From NCBI RefSeq assembly GCF_000711735.1, contig NZ_JONL01000002.1, positions 310,001 through 374,000 of the forward strand: a DNA stretch of 64,000 nt. Reading direction: 5' to 3'. Positions within the stretch are counted from its first letter, which is position 1. Every line of letters starts with the position of its first letter. Below, piece by piece: positions 45,404-53,271 of the stretch. The position numbers and the translations under genes were made by a program. The notes beneath the pieces were generated by a model that did no database searches, was not told the origin of the DNA, and saw nothing but the letters and a program-made list of their open reading frames with translations. The DNA is from Maridesulfovibrio frigidus DSM 17176. GTDB taxonomy: Bacteria; Desulfobacterota; Desulfovibrionia; Desulfovibrionales; Desulfovibrionaceae.

Positions 45404-47401
45404 CTATAGAGAACGGTTTCGAACACGAACTCTCCTTCGCAAACATATCCCAAACACAGCTATAAGAAACAGCCCTGCAATTTCAAAGGTGAACCCTGCA
45501 TTTGAATTCAAGACACACCCTGAAGACGTGTCACTCTTTGTTCCTGCGCTAACAGGGTCAGTGATTTGTCCGGCAACTGGATTTTCATCATATGGCCCGT
45601 CATCTTTTATGACGAAGTGAATGTAGTACTGAGTGCCATAAACGAGACTATCCATTTGCATCAGATGATTCCCGGACGAATCAGTAACCCACCAGTAGCC
45701 GTCAGTATGACTGATTCCGGAAACAGCATACTTATATGCAAGTGTAGCACCGGAAGAATACAGCTTCAATAACTGCAATTCCGAAACAGTCCCCGTGGGT
45801 AATTTATCACAATCCATCATAAATGTAGCCACAGATCCCGCAGGGCTGACTGTTCCATTAAAGGAACAAACAGATGTGTGCGGAGTAAAGTCTTTGGTCG
45901 AATACTGTGCCGACAATTGCGCCGCGGTCAAAGTTTTACCTGTGAAGTTAGTAAGTTTCACAGTCACCCCAGCAGCCTGTGAGGTGCTTTCAAAGACAGA
46001 CGTGTGCGGAGCCTCAGGCTCAATGCTGAATTTAAGATAAGCATTCGTGTCAACGGAAGTATCAAACTGTAAGAGGTTATTACCGAGTCTATCCTGCAAC
46101 GCGAATCCATACCCTGAGGTATAGCCATCAAGTGCATCAGCGTAAGTATGGTAATTTGAAGAGTTAGTCTGAACCTTACTAAAAACAGTTCCATTTCCTG
46201 CAGGGGTATCAGCCAGCAGGAGTACAGAATTATCTACCATCCGTCCGCCCCACCACTCTGTGCTTGTGAGGTTTCCTATTGCGGTTCCTTTATATGTAAC
46301 CTTACTGGCAGGAAATCCCCAACTCATTCCGGCAAGCAGATCACCTACAACCCGCCCAGAAAAATCGTTCACAATACCGGCAGTAGGAGTTCCACCACCA
46401 ATCTTATAACTCGGATTATTCCCATATACGCCGGCAGCGTTATTCAAAGAATCCAGCGAAATGGTAATAACCATGTCTGTTCCGTTTCCAACTCCCTGCC
46501 CTTGCTGAACAGCCGGAACACAGGGTGCAGTTCCATTTCCTGAGTCTTTTTGCGGAGTCAAAGTCGCATTTCCGAAAGTATCAAAAGTAGCGATGTAAGA
46601 GAAACTCTGAGCCTGTGTAGCGTTACTGGCTGAAGGCTGATTTCCTGTCCCAACATAAGTTCCATTGAGATAAACAGGAGTCCCTTGAAGGGTAGAATTT
46701 AAATACCAAGACCAGTCATGATATAAAGGAGCCTGCATGCTAGGCGAGATTACGCGAACAGACTTTCCCGTGACTGGCAATCTGTTACCAAGAACACTTG
46801 TAGTGGCAACTCTATCCATAAGTACTGTACTAGTAATCTTAGTCAACTGCGGCGTATTTACACCACTTGTAGTCGCATTCACAGCTTCCATGGACATAGA
46901 AATGGATGCAAAGTCAATATATGAAAGGTCAGCAGTAATTGAGCTGGCATTCACATTTGCTTCAAAATATTGATAGCGGCGCGTAAAATTTGCGTCGCTA
47001 GGATTTGCTGGATTAGGCTGGTAACAATGACTGGGGACATCAAGTCCAGCCCCGCCTATCGTCACATATATACGCCCAGAAATGAACTCCGTAATTGAAA
47101 CAGCAGGTGTGGAAGCTGGAGCGCTGCCACCAACGGAGGTTGGACTGGTCAAATCTGCCAAGGCGTATGCCCTGTTCGTCTGCAAACTATTATTAAGAGT
47201 CGTCGCATTATTATACGTCCCCGTAATAGAGCTTGCATTATTTACACAATTAAAAAACTGCACATAAGTGTCCGTAGCATTTAATGTCGAAGGTATTTCA
47301 AACACAATTGGAACAGGATCCATAGCAACTGCTGCATTCGCAGCATTCGTTGCAAAAGCTGAAAAAACAGACAAACAAACTATTAAAAGAATCCTTTTCA
47401 T
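45404..47401 (-). CDS. Secreted surface protein with GH64/glucanase-like region and C-terminal anchor
   Basis: The 665-residue protein has a signal peptide (about residues 1-23, ending ATNAANA). Residues ~25-400 resemble the thaumatin-like fold of GH64 beta-1,3-glucanases: VPIVFEIPSTL, SGRIYVTIGGAGL, RYQYFEANVNAS, ADLSYIDFASISM. A second region (~440-615) has repeated stretches such as DRLGNNLLQFDTSVDTNAYLKF and DSSGNHLMQMDSLVYGTQYYIHF. The C-terminus is SSGC, then a hydrophobic stretch FEIAGLFLIAVFGICL and Arg-rich RRRVRVR, like CTERM sorting signals. Many NxS/T motifs are seen, though bacteria may not use them. The catalytic Glu/Asp pair of GH64 was not verified, so it could be structural. 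SD AAGGGG precedes ATG 47401. Confidence 0.65.
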   Translation of the reverse strand: MKRILLIVCLSVFSAFATNAANAAVAMDPVPIVFEIPSTLNATDTYVQFFNCVNNASSITGTYNNATTLNNSLQTNRAYALADLTSPTSVGGSAPASTPAVSITEFISGRIYVTIGGAGLDVPSHCYQPNPANPSDANFTRRYQYFEANVNASSITADLSYIDFASISMSMEAVNATTSGVNTPQLTKITSTVLMDRVATTSVLGNRLPVTGKSVRVISPSMQAPLYHDWSWYLNSTLQGTPVYLNGTYVGTGNQPSASNATQAQSFSYIATFDTFGNATLTPQKDSGNGTAPCVPAVQQGQGVGNGTDMVITISLDSLNNAAGVYGNNPSYKIGGGTPTAGIVNDFSGRVVGDLLAGMSWGFPASKVTYKGTAIGNLTSTEWWGGRMVDNSVLLLADTPAGNGTVFSKVQTNSSNYHTYADALDGYTSGYGFALQDRLGNNLLQFDTSVDTNAYLKFSIEPEAPHTSVFESTSQAAGVTVKLTNFTGKTLTAAQLSAQYSTKDFTPHTSVCSFNGTVSPAGSVATFMMDCDKLPTGTVSELQLLKLYSSGATLAYKYAVSGISHTDGYWWVTDSSGNHLMQMDSLVYGTQYYIHFVIKDDGPYDENPVAGQITDPVSAGTKSDTSSGCVLNSNAGFTFEIAGLFLIAVFGICLRRRVRVRNRSL

Positions 47402-47831
47402 ATCTGGCCCCTTGCGTTTTAAAGTCTACCTTTGAACGAAGTAACTAAGTATTTTTTAGTTAAATATATTTTTATTAATTCCTTATAAGTATTAACTATA
47501 TTTTCATAATATTCCATACTAAAAAAATATGTATTTTAAACAGATCATTTTTACGAAAAGCCTCATATTTAAGGATACTTATAAAATACATACAAACTCT
47601 TTACGCAGCAACAAACTGTCGTAAAAAAAAATATCCTTATGCTAACAACCGCCCTCATACCGACATTGATCTTTTAAGACTTGAAAAGGACCGGATTGAA
47701 TGCAATAAAACAGAGCACTTTGTAGTTATTATCAGAGACAACCTTGTCTATTGCCTCCTAAAACTACAAATAGAATCATATTATTTTGCCAAAAGAAGGA
47801 ACACACAGCCTTCCATACAAGGAGCTTGAAA
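47402..47831. other. Divergent intergenic region (430 bp)
   Basis: This very A+T-rich spacer lies between the reverse surface-protein gene and the forward DctP-like gene. It holds poly-A/T runs, the inverted pair ACTAA/TTAGT near 47441-47460 and a structured element at 47719-47770 described separately. AAGGAG at 47819 is the ribosome-binding site for GTG 47832. No coding frame was recognised. Confidence 0.4.
47719..47770 (+). promoter_or_regulatory. Nested stem-loop in the leader of the DctP-like gene
   Basis: A 9-bp outer stem, TTTGTAGTT (47719-47727) with AACTACAAA (47762-47770), encloses a small inner hairpin AGAC/GTCT (47736-47739 with 47746-47749). The 3' part of the enclosed loop carries GCCTCCT (47753-47759), which could pair with the AAGGAG ribosome-binding site at 47819-47824. 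A leader RNA switch is inferred, not shown. Confidence 0.4.
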
Positions 47832-48905
47832 GTGAAATCTACAATTAAAGTCTTTACGTTTTTTGTTTTGCTAACCCTGCTAGCAACACCGGCATTCGCA
47901 GCTAAGAAAATTAAATGGAAGCTGGCCATGACATGGTCTACAACCCTTACCCCACTTTCTACAGCTCCAATTCAGTTATCCAAAATGGTCCGCGAGATGA
48001 GCGGCGGTAACTTTATTATCCGCGTTGAAGGTTCTGAAAAGCATAAAGCTCCGCTTGGCATCCTCGACATGGTTAAAGGTGGCCAGTATGACATGGGCCA
48101 CAGCGCATCATACTACTGGAAAGGGAAAGACATCGGAACCGTATTTTTCTGCACAGTGCCTTTTGGCATGAATGTGGATGAGCAGTACGCTTGGCTATAT
48201 TACGGCGGCGGCATGGAGCTTATGCAGGAAGCGTTTGATAAGTATAATGTACTTAGCTTTCCCGGTGGTAACACAGGCGTTCAGATGGGCGGCTGGTTCA
48301 AAAAAGAAATCAAATCCCTCAAGGACCTTAAAGGTCTCAAAATGCGTATTCCTGGACTTGCAGGCGAAGTTTTTGCAAAACTAGGTGTGAACGTAACCAA
48401 TATCCCTTCCGGCGAACTTTACACATCTCTTGACCGTGGAACCATTGATGCTCTTGAATGGGTTGCTCCTTCTATGGACATCAAAATGGGTTTCCACAAG
48501 ATCGCACCATACTACTACACAGGCTGGCATGAGCCAGCATCCGAGCTTCAGTATATCATCAATAAAAAAGAATACGAAAAGCTTTCAGCTGAATACAAAG
48601 CTATCCTTAAAACAGCCATGAAAGCGTGTTCCATGGACATGTTCATCGACAACTACGCAATGAGCATTGAAGCTTGGGACAAGATGAAAACTGATTACCC
48701 TAACATTAAAGTTAAAGAATTCCCTAAACCAGTTCTTCAAGCTATGAGTAAAGCGGCAAACGAGCTTTACGACAGCTACGCGGCTGAAAACGCATTCTTC
48801 AAAAAAGTGCTGAAATCACAGCGCAGCTACATGAAGAAAGCCCGCGCATGGACTGCAATATCTGAGTTCAATTACATCAAGACTTCAATGGAGCTCGATA
48901 AGTAA
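47832..48905 (+). CDS. TRAP-type substrate-binding protein (DctP family), orphan
   Basis: From GTG 47832 (AAGGAG 7 bases upstream) the 357-residue protein starts with a clean signal peptide MKSTIKVFTFFVLLTLLATPAFA; the longer frame from 47751 would bury it. The mature part shows the DctP pattern: KLAMTWSTTLTPLSTAPIQL, GGQYDMGHSASYYW, LKMRIPGLAGEVF and DALEWVAPSMDIKMGF. TRAP binding proteins capture organic acids or similar ligands for DctQM permeases. No DctQ or DctM gene is adjacent, and a terminator follows, so it is an orphan working with an unlinked permease or a sensor kinase. Confidence 0.9.
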   Translation: MKSTIKVFTFFVLLTLLATPAFAAKKIKWKLAMTWSTTLTPLSTAPIQLSKMVREMSGGNFIIRVEGSEKHKAPLGILDMVKGGQYDMGHSASYYWKGKDIGTVFFCTVPFGMNVDEQYAWLYYGGGMELMQEAFDKYNVLSFPGGNTGVQMGGWFKKEIKSLKDLKGLKMRIPGLAGEVFAKLGVNVTNIPSGELYTSLDRGTIDALEWVAPSMDIKMGFHKIAPYYYTGWHEPASELQYIINKKEYEKLSAEYKAILKTAMKACSMDMFIDNYAMSIEAWDKMKTDYPNIKVKEFPKPVLQAMSKAANELYDSYAAENAFFKKVLKSQRSYMKKARAWTAISEFNYIKTSMELDK

Positions 48906-48922
48906 AAGACTAATCAATACGC

Positions 48923-48965
48923 AAAAAAAAGGGTTACTCTCAAATCAAGAGTAACCCTTTTTTTT
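48923..48965. terminator. Bidirectional Rho-independent terminator
   Basis: The 10-bp stem GGGTTACTCT/AGAGTAACCC (48931-48940 with 48948-48957) is flanked by eight A before and eight T after. It can end the DctP-like transcript and, on the other strand, the small stress-protein transcript. Confidence 0.9.
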
Positions 48966-48980
48966 GTCGTAAACCAACGA

Positions 48981-49226
48981 TCAGATCCGCTTAATCAGCC
49001 GTAAGAGAAAAATCAGAATCACTGCACCGACTGTAGCTACGAATACTTGTCCGATAAATCCATGAGTTCCGACGCCAAGAAAACCAAAGACGAATCCACC
49101 AATCACAGCCCCGATAACACCTACAACAATATCACCTATAAGACCGAAACCTCCGCCTTTCATAAGCAATCCAGCCAACCAACCGGCAACCAACCCAATC
49201 AATATAAACCAAATTAATCCATGCAT
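48981..49226 (-). CDS. GlsB/YeaQ/YmgE-family stress membrane protein
   Basis: The 81-residue protein has two or three glycine-rich membrane helices (GLIWFILIGLVAGWLAGLLMKGGG, then IVVGVIGAVIGGFVFGFLG and ATVGAVILIFLL), the typical transglycosylase-associated (GlsB) layout. Such proteins are induced in envelope or general stress; mechanism unknown. The start ATG 49226 has AGGGG upstream. It shares a bidirectional terminator with the DctP-like gene. Confidence 0.9.
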   Translation of the reverse strand: MHGLIWFILIGLVAGWLAGLLMKGGGFGLIGDIVVGVIGAVIGGFVFGFLGVGTHGFIGQVFVATVGAVILIFLLRLIKRI

Positions 49227-49652
49227 TGCAGACCCCTAAAGATTTAAGGTTTCAGACCACTCCAATTTAGCACGGCTTTTTAGAACAAGCAAAACTAATA
49301 AAATAATGTAGCACAACGTTCAGCGCTCTTCCAAAATCCATAAAATCAAGCCATACTTGCTTCGGCCTAGCATCTATCAAATAAACTTTTTGGAACCGCC
49401 GCAGTTATTGAACTGGTCTCCGACAGCGCAGAGTTGCCTATCGTATATCAAATGGTACTTTTGAATTAGACAGGACAATTAATGGCTAATTTTCTTATAT
49501 ATGGAGACATATGAAAACGAAGCCATGCCTGACAATCCGCTTGATGTAAGCGTGGACGGGTTTCCCCGAAGTGGAAGAAGATGAAGCACCCATTCATTTG
49601 CTGGTTAATGACTATGCTAAGTATAATTAAAGACTTTTAATTTCGCGTAAAA
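49227..49652. other. Intergenic region (426 bp) with a possible small gene remnant
   Basis: The spacer lies between the stop of the M81-like gene and the start of the stress-protein gene, both on the reverse strand. Its right part carries a short forward coding-like stretch listed separately at 49501-49629. No terminator for the M81-like gene was found. Confidence 0.35.
49501..49629 (+). pseudogene. Possible frameshifted small coding remnant
   Basis: ATG 49501 opens METYENEAMPDNPLDVSVDG and stops after 28 codons at TGA 49582. Shifting one base at about 49561 (a run ggg-ttt-cccc) continues into FPEVEEDEAPIHLLVNDYAK and stops at TAA. Together these make a smooth, acidic, ~42-residue reading that looks coding. 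I do not recognise a family. A recent frameshift, a sequencing slip, or chance are all possible; confidence is low. Confidence 0.25.
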
Positions 49653-51137
49653 TCAAATTTCAAACTGATCGAGCGGAAAAATAGGTCTTGGCACATTACG
49701 ATAGGGAAGACGGTCATATCGCGGGGTGCAAAGTGCGCCGCTGTCACAGATAATTATTTGTCCCGCAATAGGTTCAAACGCTGCTCGAAAATGTTGCATA
49801 GACTTCAGCGCCACAACCTCTTTGCATAGTGGGTCGATATTAAAGGCTTTAAACTGCTGTAAATCTAGTATTTGTCCGGGAATGGTAACCACTAATATTT
49901 CGATGCCGCCAACACGGATAACGGCACTTGGTCCGAAGCTACCGTGAAGCCCATGAAGCATGGGGCCATCGCCAATAAAGTGTCCTTCGCTCAGAAAAAG
50001 AAGTTCGGCATCGACAACAAGTGGACCTCCACCAAAATCAGGATCGGTCTTGCCACCAATCGCAATCTGAACAGATTCACCAACAACCGCTTCCTGTAAC
50101 GTCTGCACCGCCTCTCCATCCACTATGGGAGCAAAACACCCATTGGCTACCCCCGCTCTCAGCAGTGCTCGCAATAGATCAGTTGAATCGCCATAGCCAC
50201 CGGCCCCGGGATTATCCGCATAGTCTGCAATGATCAATGGCCCGTTGTCTGGTTCGTAAGACGCGGCAATTGCGGCAGCCTCTGTCACGTCTAGATAATC
50301 GTTGAGAACGTCAAAACGCTTGTTCCAGATATCATCCGCAATGGTTTCGGAGAATGCAGTGTGCGCCGCGAAATCCCCTTGTCCGGTGACAAGCACAGTT
50401 GGGCCAACATCCCTGACATCAGCACTGGCAAATCCTCCATTGACACTTACGGCAAAAACATCCGGTTGCTCCTCATATTTACGTGCGGCAGCAATGCGTT
50501 CAATCATCGGGCCGATATCTGTTCGGCCACCATTAATTTCTTCGAGCATGGGCCGACTGGCGCGGACTGTCCGTGGATTGATTTCGCCAGCCATAGTCCG
50601 CTGTAAAATCTCGCCAGCTTGCTTGCCAATATCCCGCATATCGATGTGCGGATAAGTTTTGTATGACACAATGATGTCAGCCAACCCGCATATCTGCTTA
50701 CCCACATTTGCATGTGGATCAAGAGTGATGGCAATCGGCATTTTAGTGCCCACCAAACTGCGGATACGGCGCAACAGTTCACCTTCACCATCATCACAAA
50801 AATCTAACCCCATCGCCCCATGTAGGCCAAGAAGCAGTCCGTCATATTGATGGTTCTCGATACTGCAAAGAATTGGTTCGCATAGCCAATCAAATGCCTT
50901 GCGCCTAATTTTCCCGCTTGGCCCAGCAGCGGCACTGAGGACATGAGTTATCTGCCAATCGTGCTCTCGTCCAACATCAAGAAACCCAGCCAACGACGTG
51001 TTTTCTGCTCCCCTCTCGGCAATAGCAGCGTCGCCCATTAGTACATAGCGCGCCATGAAAGCACGCCTGCCTGTTCTGTGGCGGCTAAAGGAATTGGTTT
51101 CGTGAGACATTTCGGCAGTCATTACATTGAAAGACAT
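49653..51137 (-). CDS. M81-family metallopeptidase-like protein (MlrC-like)
   Basis: The 494-residue protein starts at ATG 51137 with AAGGA 7 bases upstream (TTG 51143 is less likely). It shows EMSHETNSFS, then Asp140 and His142 in TLDPHANV and His164 in YKTYPHIDM: a predicted zinc site with the same spacing (2 and 22) as D167/H169/H191 reported for MlrC. Near the end, the NPGAGGYGDSTDLL region is also typical. MlrC opens linearised microcystin in Sphingomonas, but most M81 members act on unknown peptides or amidic compounds. The gene is isolated, with no transport or catabolic partner, possibly acquired. Confidence 0.85.
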   Translation of the reverse strand: MSFNVMTAEMSHETNSFSRHRTGRRAFMARYVLMGDAAIAERGAENTSLAGFLDVGREHDWQITHVLSAAAGPSGKIRRKAFDWLCEPILCSIENHQYDGLLLGLHGAMGLDFCDDGEGELLRRIRSLVGTKMPIAITLDPHANVGKQICGLADIIVSYKTYPHIDMRDIGKQAGEILQRTMAGEINPRTVRASRPMLEEINGGRTDIGPMIERIAAARKYEEQPDVFAVSVNGGFASADVRDVGPTVLVTGQGDFAAHTAFSETIADDIWNKRFDVLNDYLDVTEAAAIAASYEPDNGPLIIADYADNPGAGGYGDSTDLLRALLRAGVANGCFAPIVDGEAVQTLQEAVVGESVQIAIGGKTDPDFGGGPLVVDAELLFLSEGHFIGDGPMLHGLHGSFGPSAVIRVGGIEILVVTIPGQILDLQQFKAFNIDPLCKEVVALKSMQHFRAAFEPIAGQIIICDSGALCTPRYDRLPYRNVPRPIFPLDQFEI

Positions 51138-51494
51138 CAGCAAATCCTTGCATAAAAAATTGCCTCGCGCTCATCACCAAATGCGACTTGCCGGGCTTTT
51201 AAAATGTTTCTCGCCATGCATCAAGAAACTGCTCGGTTCATGATATGTCTTATAGAATATTGCAATTACTTTCTTTACCATTCTGGCGAACAAAGTCGAT
51301 TTTCACAGGGGAGGGGTAATAGTCTTACTTGCGGTATATTTCGTTTGGAGTTTTGTATGCAGACTTATGAAAAGAAAGCACGATTACAGAAAAAGTTACG
51401 CCTAATTACACACTATAATTCTGTCCCCGATCTCCCGAGGGGGGCAGCCCTGACAGGAGATCGGGAATGCCGCGTTTCAAGCGGCGGCTATTAA
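51138..51494. other. Intergenic region (357 bp) with paired hairpins
   Basis: The spacer lies upstream of the M81-like gene and downstream of the NhaB gene. Its left part is an unremarkable leader. Its right end holds the hairpins listed at 51426-51485. A 96-codon forward frame covers part of it without recognisable protein character. Confidence 0.35.
51426..51485. repeat. Two adjacent strong hairpins after the nhaB gene
   Basis: A 10-bp perfect stem CCCGATCTCC/GGAGATCGGG (51426-51435 with 51456-51465) has a GC-rich loop with its own GGG/CCC mini-stem. Three bases on, GCCGC/GCGGC (51469-51473 with 51481-51485) forms a second hairpin. The stretch is far more G+C rich than its surroundings. 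It lies just downstream of the NhaB stop on the reverse strand, but no T tract follows on either strand, so it is not a standard terminator. It could be a processing site or inserted palindrome. Confidence 0.6.
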
Positions 51495-53117
51495 CTACAA
51501 TAAGTAATTAACAGCAAGTAGGCCCGTTATAGACATCGTGATTGTGTAGGGTAATGCAAGCACTACCATCCGGCCGTAAGATAATCTTATAACCGGAGCA
51601 AGGGCCGATGTTAGAAGGAAAAGGAAAGCGGCCTGACCATTCGGAGTGGCAACACTTGGGATATTGGTTCCGGTGTTGATTGCCACTGCCAACTTGTCAA
51701 AATTATGCATAATATCAATAATCTTAGTCGCTGTAGCCTGAGGCATACCAGCGACAACATCAGCACGAAGCAAATGAGGATCAGTCAGTTTTGCCATCAA
51801 AGCCTGTCCACTGATACCTATGCCAGGCAAGGTTCCGAGTAAGTTGATGAAATGCAATTTGGTTTCAGAGATGTAAACTGTTGCGACAAAAACATTGTCT
51901 GATATTGCAGAAAGCAAACCGTTGGCAATGTAGTAAGCTACAAGCTGTGTCTGTCCCTTAAGACTGAGAACAAATTCAATGATGGGATGAAATAGACCTT
52001 GATCATGAATCACTGCGACAATGGAGAAAAAGACGACTAAAAGAGCGGTAAATGGCAATGCTTCTTCAAATGCTTTACCGAGTTGGTGTTCTTCCACAAT
52101 ACCGTTCATAGATGTAAGTATAATAATCACTGACAGACCAACAATCCCAACTGCTGCCAAATGGAAAGCAAGAGCCGCAATCAACCATACCCCGGTCAAA
52201 GCTTGAACTACCAGTTTCGTTTTGCCTTTCTGGCCCTGGTTTTCTTCCATTTCTATGGCAGTTTCCAGCAAGTGGGAACGAATGTTCCCCGGTAGTGTTG
52301 AACCATATCCAAAAAGATGAAATTGCTCGACCGCAACGCAGGTCAATAGTCCCACAGCAAGAACCGGCATTGTCACAGGCACCATTCTTAGAAAAAAGTC
52401 TGCAAAATGCCAGCCCATTTCGCTGGCTATGAGCAAGTTTTGAGGTTCACCCACCAGAGTGCATACTCCGCCAAGTGCGGTCCCTACCGCACCATGCATC
52501 ATTAAGTTGCGCAGAAAGCCTCTAAATTCTTTAAGATCTTCACGATTTTTTTCGACAACAACCTTATCACAACATAGATCATGATCACATTGCATGCTCT
52601 TACCAGACGCAAATCGGTGGTAAACATTATAAAAACTGTAACCGACAGCAATCATAACAGCCGTTACAGTCAGCGCATCTAAAAATGCGGACAAAAATGC
52701 TCCCGCCAGACAAAACAGCAGAGAAATTAATATTTTAGACTGAACTCGAACAAGAATACGCGTGAACGTGAATTGCAAAAAATCTTTCATGAAATAAATA
52801 CCTGCTACCATAAAGATAAGCAGCAGAATTACTTCAAAGTTTTTAAGAGCTTCATGATAAACTGTTTCTGGAGAAGTCAGACCTATAATTACAGCTTCAA
52901 ATGCGAGAAGACCACCTGCCGGAAGGGGGTAACACTTCAAAGCCATTGCCAGAGCGAAAATAAATTCAGCAATTAATGCCCAACCAGCGACAGTGGCTCC
53001 AAGTGCAAACATAAGGCATGGATTTAAAATTAAAAAAGCGACAATGACCATTTTATACCACTTAGGAGCATTGCCTAGGAAGTTGCTACCGAGTGATTGC
53101 ACAAATGATGGCTGCAT
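51495..53117 (-). CDS. nhaB: Na+/H+ antiporter NhaB
   Basis: The 540-residue protein matches NhaB (E. coli 513 residues) from end to end: [22 protein letters not shown] at the N-terminus (first two thirds typical), [64 protein letters not shown] and [22 protein letters not shown]. It extrudes Na+ in exchange for protons across the inner membrane. The insert with CDHDLCC around residue 180 is cysteine-rich. The start ATG 53117 has AAGGAGA upstream. It follows the SLC13 gene after a hairpin, and may be partly co-transcribed in an ion-homeostasis unit. Confidence 0.93.
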   Translation of the reverse strand: MQPSFVQSLGSNFLGNAPKWYKMVIVAFLILNPCLMFALGATVAGWALIAEFIFALAMALKCYPLPAGGLLAFEAVIIGLTSPETVYHEALKNFEVILLLIFMVAGIYFMKDFLQFTFTRILVRVQSKILISLLFCLAGAFLSAFLDALTVTAVMIAVGYSFYNVYHRFASGKSMQCDHDLCCDKVVVEKNREDLKEFRGFLRNLMMHGAVGTALGGVCTLVGEPQNLLIASEMGWHFADFFLRMVPVTMPVLAVGLLTCVAVEQFHLFGYGSTLPGNIRSHLLETAIEMEENQGQKGKTKLVVQALTGVWLIAALAFHLAAVGIVGLSVIIILTSMNGIVEEHQLGKAFEEALPFTALLVVFFSIVAVIHDQGLFHPIIEFVLSLKGQTQLVAYYIANGLLSAISDNVFVATVYISETKLHFINLLGTLPGIGISGQALMAKLTDPHLLRADVVAGMPQATATKIIDIMHNFDKLAVAINTGTNIPSVATPNGQAAFLFLLTSALAPVIRLSYGRMVVLALPYTITMSITGLLAVNYLL

Positions 53118-53234
53118 CAGTTTCTCCTTATAAAATTAAAAAATGACGGTAGCAGATTCGCACTATCGGATTGTATAATAACCATCCGACAACGTTCCCT
53201 GCACCCGTCTTATTATGTTTGGAAAAAATCATAT

Positions 53235-53258
53235 GAGCCGGGGAAAATTCCCCGGCTC
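53235..53258 (-). terminator. Hairpin between SLC13 and nhaB genes
   Basis: A stem GAGCCGGGGAA/TTCCCCGGCTC (53235-53258) lies 14 bases past the SLC13 stop; on the reverse strand it is followed by ATATGATTTTTT, a weak, delayed T tract. It may terminate or attenuate the transcript, reducing nhaB expression relative to the SLC13 gene. Confidence 0.6.
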
Positions 53259-53271
53259 TTGGTTCTTTGAG

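Noticed and set aside
51204-51494. A 96-codon forward reading frame upstream of the M81-like gene
   Set aside because: It crosses the hairpins, lacks coding character and a good start site.
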